Source: Actinotalea endophytica
GTDB lineage: Bacteria; Actinomycetota; Actinomycetes; Actinomycetales; Cellulomonadaceae
NCBI RefSeq assembly: GCF_025717005.1
Contig: NZ_JAOVZU010000002.1
Coordinates: 434,939-498,938, forward strand
DNA: 64,000 bases
Direction of reading: 5' to 3'
Shown here: one piece after another, positions 60,009 through 64,000 of the stretch
Layout: each line of letters begins with the position of its first letter
Numbering within the stretch: position 1 is the first letter of the stretch
Program-made: the position numbers and the translations under genes
Notes under the pieces: model-generated
Seen by the model: the letters and a program-made list of their open reading frames with translations, nothing else
The model's database searches: none
Told to the model about the DNA's origin: nothing

Positions 60009-61337
60009 GTGAAGATTCTACGGAGTGCAGCATTCGCCCTCGCGGGCGTCACCCTGCTCGCCGCCTGCTCGTCCACGACGCCCGAGGCGAGTGACTCGAC
60101 CTCCACCGACGGCGGCTCGTCCGCGGCCGAGGGTGCCGAGATCACCATGTGGGTCGCCGGCGGCGACACTCCTCAGGCGCTGCGCGACTACCTGATCAGC
60201 ACGTTCGCCGAGGAGAACCCCGGCTCGACGCTGGTCATCGAGGAGCAGGCCTGGGGCGACCTGGTGACCAAGCTCACCACCGCGCTGCCCGACGCCGAGA
60301 ACACCCCGGACGTCGTCGAGATCGGCAACACGCAGTCCCCGACGTTCACCACGGTGGGTGCGTTCGCCGACATCTCCGACATGTACGAGGAGCTCGGCGG
60401 CGACAAGCTGCTGCAGTCGTTCGTCGACGTCGGCATGGTCGACGGCAAGAACTACGCCCTGCCGTACTACTTCGGCTCGCGCTACATGTTCTACCGCAAG
60501 GACATCTGGGACGCCGCCGGCCTGACCGCGCCGACCACGCTGTCGGAGTTCAGCGACGACGTGAAGCAGCTGCGCACCGACTCGATGTCCGGCTTCGCGA
60601 TGGGTGGCCAGGACTGGCGCAACGGGATCTCGTGGGTCTTCGCGAACGGCGGCGAGCTCGCCACCGAGGACGGCGGCACCTGGACCTCCACGCTCTCCGA
60701 CCCGAACACCATCAAGGGTCTCGAGATGTGGCAGGACATCTACCAGAACGCCTCGAACCTGCCGAGCACCGAGCGTGACGTGGCGTACTGGGACTTCCTG
60801 AACGACGCCGCCGACGGCGGTGCGCCCGAGGCCGCGACGATCATGGCGCCGGGTTGGGCCCGCTGGTCGATCGGTGACCTCACCACGAACGACGCCGGCG
60901 ACGAGGTCCGCGACGGCATGGCCGACGACAGCAAGTACGACATCTTCGCCCTGCCGGGCGTCGACGGCGGTGTGGCCCCGGTCTTCGCCGGTGGCTCGAA
61001 CCTCGCCATCTCGGCCGCGTCCCAGCACCAGGATCTGGCCCGCAACCTGCTCACGATCATCTACTCGCCCGAGTACCAGCAGATGCTCGGCGAGAACGGG
61101 CTCGGCCCGGCCAACTCCGACTACGTGTCCTCGCTCGGTGACGACAAGTTCGCCCAGACGATGATCGAGACCGCCGCCGCCTCCAAGCTCACCCCGGCCG
61201 CGCCGGGCTGGGCCGCCATCGAGGCCGCGTTCGTCTACGAGGACCTGTTCCAGAAGATCGCCGAGGGTGGCGACGTGACCGCGCTCGCCGCGCAGTACGA
61301 CGAGACCCTCACGCCGATGCTCAACGGCCAGGGCTGA
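60009..61337 (+). CDS. ABC sugar-binding lipoprotein
   Basis: The 442-aa family 1 solute-binding protein starts at GTG 60009 after AGGAAGGA. The signal peptide ends in a lipobox (GVTLLAACSST). The mature part begins with ITMWVAGGDTPQALRDYLIS and has VVEIGNTQSPTFTTVGAFAD and the hinge-type LPYYFGSRYMFYRKDIWDAA. With the two downstream permeases it forms a CUT1 importer, probably for GlcNAc or chitobiose given the nag genes. A strong hairpin follows, allowing higher expression than the permeases. Confidence 0.92.
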   Translation: MKILRSAAFALAGVTLLAACSSTTPEASDSTSTDGGSSAAEGAEITMWVAGGDTPQALRDYLISTFAEENPGSTLVIEEQAWGDLVTKLTTALPDAENTPDVVEIGNTQSPTFTTVGAFADISDMYEELGGDKLLQSFVDVGMVDGKNYALPYYFGSRYMFYRKDIWDAAGLTAPTTLSEFSDDVKQLRTDSMSGFAMGGQDWRNGISWVFANGGELATEDGGTWTSTLSDPNTIKGLEMWQDIYQNASNLPSTERDVAYWDFLNDAADGGAPEAATIMAPGWARWSIGDLTTNDAGDEVRDGMADDSKYDIFALPGVDGGVAPVFAGGSNLAISAASQHQDLARNLLTIIYSPEYQQMLGENGLGPANSDYVSSLGDDKFAQTMIETAAASKLTPAAPGWAAIEAAFVYEDLFQKIAEGGDVTALAAQYDETLTPMLNGQG

Positions 61338-61352
61338 CCGCCCCGGCCGAAC

Positions 61353-61386
61353 GCCCGGTCCGCCGGAACCATCCGGCGGACCGGGC
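61353..61386 (+). terminator. Intra-operon hairpin
   Basis: A perfect 14-bp stem GCCCGGTCCGCCGG with its complement and a 6-base loop lies 16 bases after the binding-protein stop and 145 bases before the permease gene. It probably limits read-through or stabilises the upstream mRNA, giving excess binding protein. Confidence 0.8.
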
Positions 61387-61530
61387 ACCCCGGGCCGGCG
61401 CGGAGCCCCGATCCGCGTGACCCCCCGGCGCGCGCCGCAGCGCGCCCCGGCACGCACACCCCCGTCGTGCCCGAGCCAGCCGAGGACCCCACCTCGCATC
61501 CACCACCGGGCGTGCCGCCTGGGAGGGACC

Positions 61531-62475
61531 ATGAGCACCATGACTGAGACGCGCGCGCCCGCGCGCACCGGGGCCGAGCCCCGGAGAGGTCGGCGACCAC
61601 GGCTGCCGTACCTGCTGCTGATCCCCGCCGTGGCCGTGCTGCTGCTGGGCATGGGCTACCCGGTCTACTGGCAGGTCATCACGAGCCTCCAGCAGTACGG
61701 GCTCGCCCAGCAGTTCGGCCAGCCGCCGGAGTTCGTCGGCCTGACCAACTACTCGGCGATCCTCACCGACGGCTACTTCTGGACCGTCGCGCTGCGCTCG
61801 GTGGTCTTCTGCCTGGTCAACGCCTTCGTCACGGTCGCGATCGGGGTCGGCGTCGCGCTGCTCATGCGGGCCGTGCCGACCGTGGTCCGGATCATCCTGC
61901 AGGTCGGCCTGCTGGTGGCCTGGGCGATGCCGCTGGTCGCCGCGGTGACGGTGTGGAAGTGGCTGTTCGACTGGCGCACCGGGGTCGTCAACTGGCTGCT
62001 GACCCAGCTCGGCGCGAGCGGGTTCGACGGCCACAACTGGCTGGCCCAGCCGCTGTCCTTCTTCCTCGTCGCCACCGTGATCATCGTCTGGATGTCGGTG
62101 CCGTTCGTCGCGCTGTCGGTCTACGCCGCGCTCACCCAGGTCCCGGACGAGGTGCTCGAGGCCGCGACCATCGACGGCGCCGGCCCCACCAAGATCTTCC
62201 GCTGGATCATCGTGCCGATGATCCGGCCGGTGCTGTCGATCGTGCTGCTCCTGCAGATCATCTGGGACCTGCGGGTGTTCGCCCAGATCCGCCTGCTTCA
62301 GGACTCCGGCGCTCCGGTGCGTGAGACCAACCTGCTCGGCAACTACATCTACGAGCTCGGCATCGGCCGCCAGGACTTCGCCTCGGCGGCGGCCGTCTCG
62401 ATCCTCGTGCTCGCGCTGACGATCGCGGTCTCCTGGCCGTACGTGCGCAGCCTTCTCGCGGAGGACCGGTCATGA
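61531..62475 (+). CDS. ABC sugar permease, first subunit
   Basis: The 314-aa membrane protein starts at ATG 61531 after GGGAGGGA. Six helices are predicted, starting LPYLLLIPAVAVLLLGMGYP. The EAA loop reads VLEAATIDGAGPTKIFRWII. It is MalF-like and pairs with the next permease, which it overlaps by ATGA. No ATPase gene is in the window, so a shared MsiK-type ATPase encoded elsewhere is likely (inference). Confidence 0.92.
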   Translation: MSTMTETRAPARTGAEPRRGRRPRLPYLLLIPAVAVLLLGMGYPVYWQVITSLQQYGLAQQFGQPPEFVGLTNYSAILTDGYFWTVALRSVVFCLVNAFVTVAIGVGVALLMRAVPTVVRIILQVGLLVAWAMPLVAAVTVWKWLFDWRTGVVNWLLTQLGASGFDGHNWLAQPLSFFLVATVIIVWMSVPFVALSVYAALTQVPDEVLEAATIDGAGPTKIFRWIIVPMIRPVLSIVLLLQIIWDLRVFAQIRLLQDSGAPVRETNLLGNYIYELGIGRQDFASAAAVSILVLALTIAVSWPYVRSLLAEDRS

Positions 62476-63383
62476 GCATCGCCACCCCGAGCGCCGTGGG
62501 CCGGTCGGCCCCCGCGCGCCCCGCGCCCCGGCCGAGCGCCGCGCGGGCCCGACGTGTCGCGGGCCGGGTCCTCGCGTCCGTGGTCGCCCTCGTGGTCGCC
62601 GCGCTGTGGGCCTTCCCGGTCTACTGGATGGTGCTGTCGGCGTTCACGCCGACCGCCCGCCTGCGCGTCACACCGCCCTCGTTCTGGCCCGAGTCGCCGA
62701 CTACGTCGAACTTCTCCGGGGCGGTGACCGGCACGAACTTCGGCAGCGCGCTGAAGATGAGCCTCGCGGTCACCGGCCTCACGGTCGTCGCCGTGCTGCT
62801 GTTCGCGTTCCTCGCCGCGCTCGCGATCTCGCGGTTCCGGTTCCGTGGCCGCACCGCGTTCGTCATCACCGTGCTCGTCGTGCAGATGCTGCCGGCCGAG
62901 GGCCTGTTCATCGCGCAGTACAAGATGCTCGCGACCGCAGGCATGCTGAACACCGTCGTCGGTGTCTCGCTGTTCTACGTCGCGGCGATCGTGCCGTTCA
63001 CCGTGTGGATGCTGCGCGGCTTCGTCGCGGGTGTACCGGCGGACCTCGAGGAGGCCGCGATGATCGACGGGCTGTCCCGGTCCCAGGCCTTCTTCCGGAT
63101 CACCCTGCCGCTGCTCGCGCCGGGCCTGGTCGCCGCCGGGGTGTACGCGTTCCTGCAGGCCTGGAACGAGTTCACGGTGGCGCTGGTCGCCCTGCCCGCG
63201 GAGTCCGCCCAGACGCTGCCGCTGTGGCTGCGCGGCTTCCTCGCCGCCAGCGCGAACCGCGGCGTCGACTGGGGTGAGGTGATGGCGGCCTCGACCCTGA
63301 TCGCCATCCCGGTGATCGTGTTCTTCGTGCTGGTGCAGAACCGGATGACGTCCGGTCTGGTGTCCGGGGCGGTGAAGGGATGA
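62472..63383 (+). CDS. ABC sugar permease, second subunit
   Basis: The 303-aa MalG-like permease has six helices and the EAA loop DLEEAAMIDGLSRSQAFFRI. It follows the first permease with a four-base overlap and overlaps the ROK kinase start in the same way, so all three are translationally coupled. Confidence 0.92.
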   Translation: MSIATPSAVGRSAPARPAPRPSAARARRVAGRVLASVVALVVAALWAFPVYWMVLSAFTPTARLRVTPPSFWPESPTTSNFSGAVTGTNFGSALKMSLAVTGLTVVAVLLFAFLAALAISRFRFRGRTAFVITVLVVQMLPAEGLFIAQYKMLATAGMLNTVVGVSLFYVAAIVPFTVWMLRGFVAGVPADLEEAAMIDGLSRSQAFFRITLPLLAPGLVAAGVYAFLQAWNEFTVALVALPAESAQTLPLWLRGFLAASANRGVDWGEVMAASTLIAIPVIVFFVLVQNRMTSGLVSGAVKG

Positions 63384-64000
63384 GGGTCGGCGTGGACGTC
63401 GGCGGCACCAAGGTCCTCGGGGTGCTGCTCGACGGTGACGTGGTGCTCGCGCGTGTCCGGGCGGCCTCGCGCCCGGGAGCTCCCGGTGTGGCCGGCGGCG
63501 TGGTCGCCGCGGTCACCGAGCTGTGCAGCCAGGTGGGTGTGACACCGGCCGAGCTCGAGGCCGTCGGGATCGGCGTGCCCGGCGTGGTCGACCCCGACGC
63601 GGGCACGGTCACCCACGCGGTCAACCTCGGGATCACCGAGCCGGTGGACCTCGCACGCCTGGTCAGCGACGGGCTGGGCGGCGTGCCGGTGCGGGTCGAG
63701 AACGACCTCAACGCGGCCGCACTCGGTGCGGCCAGCCTGATCCGGGCCGAGCACGGCGACCTCGCATTCCTCGCGATCGGCACCGGCCTCGCCGCCGGGC
63801 TGCTGCTCGACGGCCGGTTGCGGCGCGGTGCGAGCGGCGCCGCGGGGGAGATCGGGCACGTGACCTACCGCGCCGACGGGTCGCGCTGCGCGTGCGGCCA
63901 GCGCGGGTGCCTCGAGGAGTACGCCTCCGGCCGTGCGCTGGAGGCGGCGTGGGCGGCCCGACCCGACGGGACCGCCCCGGTGGGCGGCGACGCCGCCACG
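63380..64000 (+). CDS. ROK-family sugar kinase, 3' end outside window
   Basis: The frame starts at ATG 63380 and is open to the right edge (207 codons). It lacks a DNA-binding domain and begins directly with the ATP loop VGVDVGGTKVLGVLLDG. The sugar site VENDLNAAALGAA has the catalytic Asp; EIGHV and the zinc motif CACGQRGCLEEYASG follow. It probably phosphorylates imported GlcNAc (or glucose/ManNAc) to supply NagA. Confidence 0.92.
   Translation, partial: MRVGVDVGGTKVLGVLLDGDVVLARVRAASRPGAPGVAGGVVAAVTELCSQVGVTPAELEAVGIGVPGVVDPDAGTVTHAVNLGITEPVDLARLVSDGLGGVPVRVENDLNAAALGAASLIRAEHGDLAFLAIGTGLAAGLLLDGRLRRGASGAAGEIGHVTYRADGSRCACGQRGCLEEYASGRALEAAWAARPDGTAPVGGDAAT

Overview
The window is very GC-rich, densely coded chromosomal DNA with frequent GTG starts and many 1- and 4-base stop/start overlaps. 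Gene content (SmpB/tmRNA, prfB, ftsEX, Tad pilus genes, YhgE/Pip and MMPL exporters, ROK/ABC N-acetylglucosamine use) points to an Actinomycetota, probably Micrococcales and possibly Cellulomonadaceae. That placement is inference; no rRNA or species marker is present.

Region A (1 to about 12.07 kb) looks like a mobile island integrated at the 3' end of ssrA. It is visibly less GC-rich than the rest, at least over 1-3540 and 5815-7299. It carries a tyrosine integrase next to ssrA (interrupted by an in-frame stop and lacking a start codon), an excisionase-like gene, and a second integrase remnant. Its cargo looks like defence functions: a Mrr-like nuclease, a GIY-YIG nuclease, a PD-(D/E)XK-like protein, membrane proteins, and an unrecognised two-gene cassette of a 224-aa helical protein followed by a helical protein of more than 926 aa that leaves the window on the left.

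Region B (12.15-31.4 kb) begins with tmRNA. It continues with an MMPL exporter and DUF2993 protein, a two-component system, two TetR-controlled transporter loci with clear operators (a two-gene ABC exporter; an MMPL protein fused to an ABC-like domain together with YhgE/Pip), a MarR regulator ending in a tandem repeat, a histidine phosphatase and a DUF2207 protein.

Region C (31.4-42.7 kb) holds the conserved smpB, M23 peptidase, ftsX, ftsE and prfB block. A 5.7-kb set of accessory metabolic and regulatory genes lies between ftsE and prfB, and ssrA is almost 19 kb from smpB.

Region D (42.7-54.8 kb) carries a sugar-lactone style cassette (SMP-30 lactonase, two SDRs, GntR regulator), a Tad pilus operon (tadA, tadB, tadC, a short pilin-like gene, three TadE/TadG-like genes), a MACPF/perforin-like protein, an SRPBCC protein and a DUF4349 lipoprotein.

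Region E (55.0 kb to the end) has an MpaB-family oxygenase and then an N-acetylglucosamine/chitobiose locus: GH20 hexosaminidase and NagA on one strand; on the other a ROK repressor, a solute-binding lipoprotein, a strong internal hairpin, two permeases and a ROK sugar kinase cut by the right edge.
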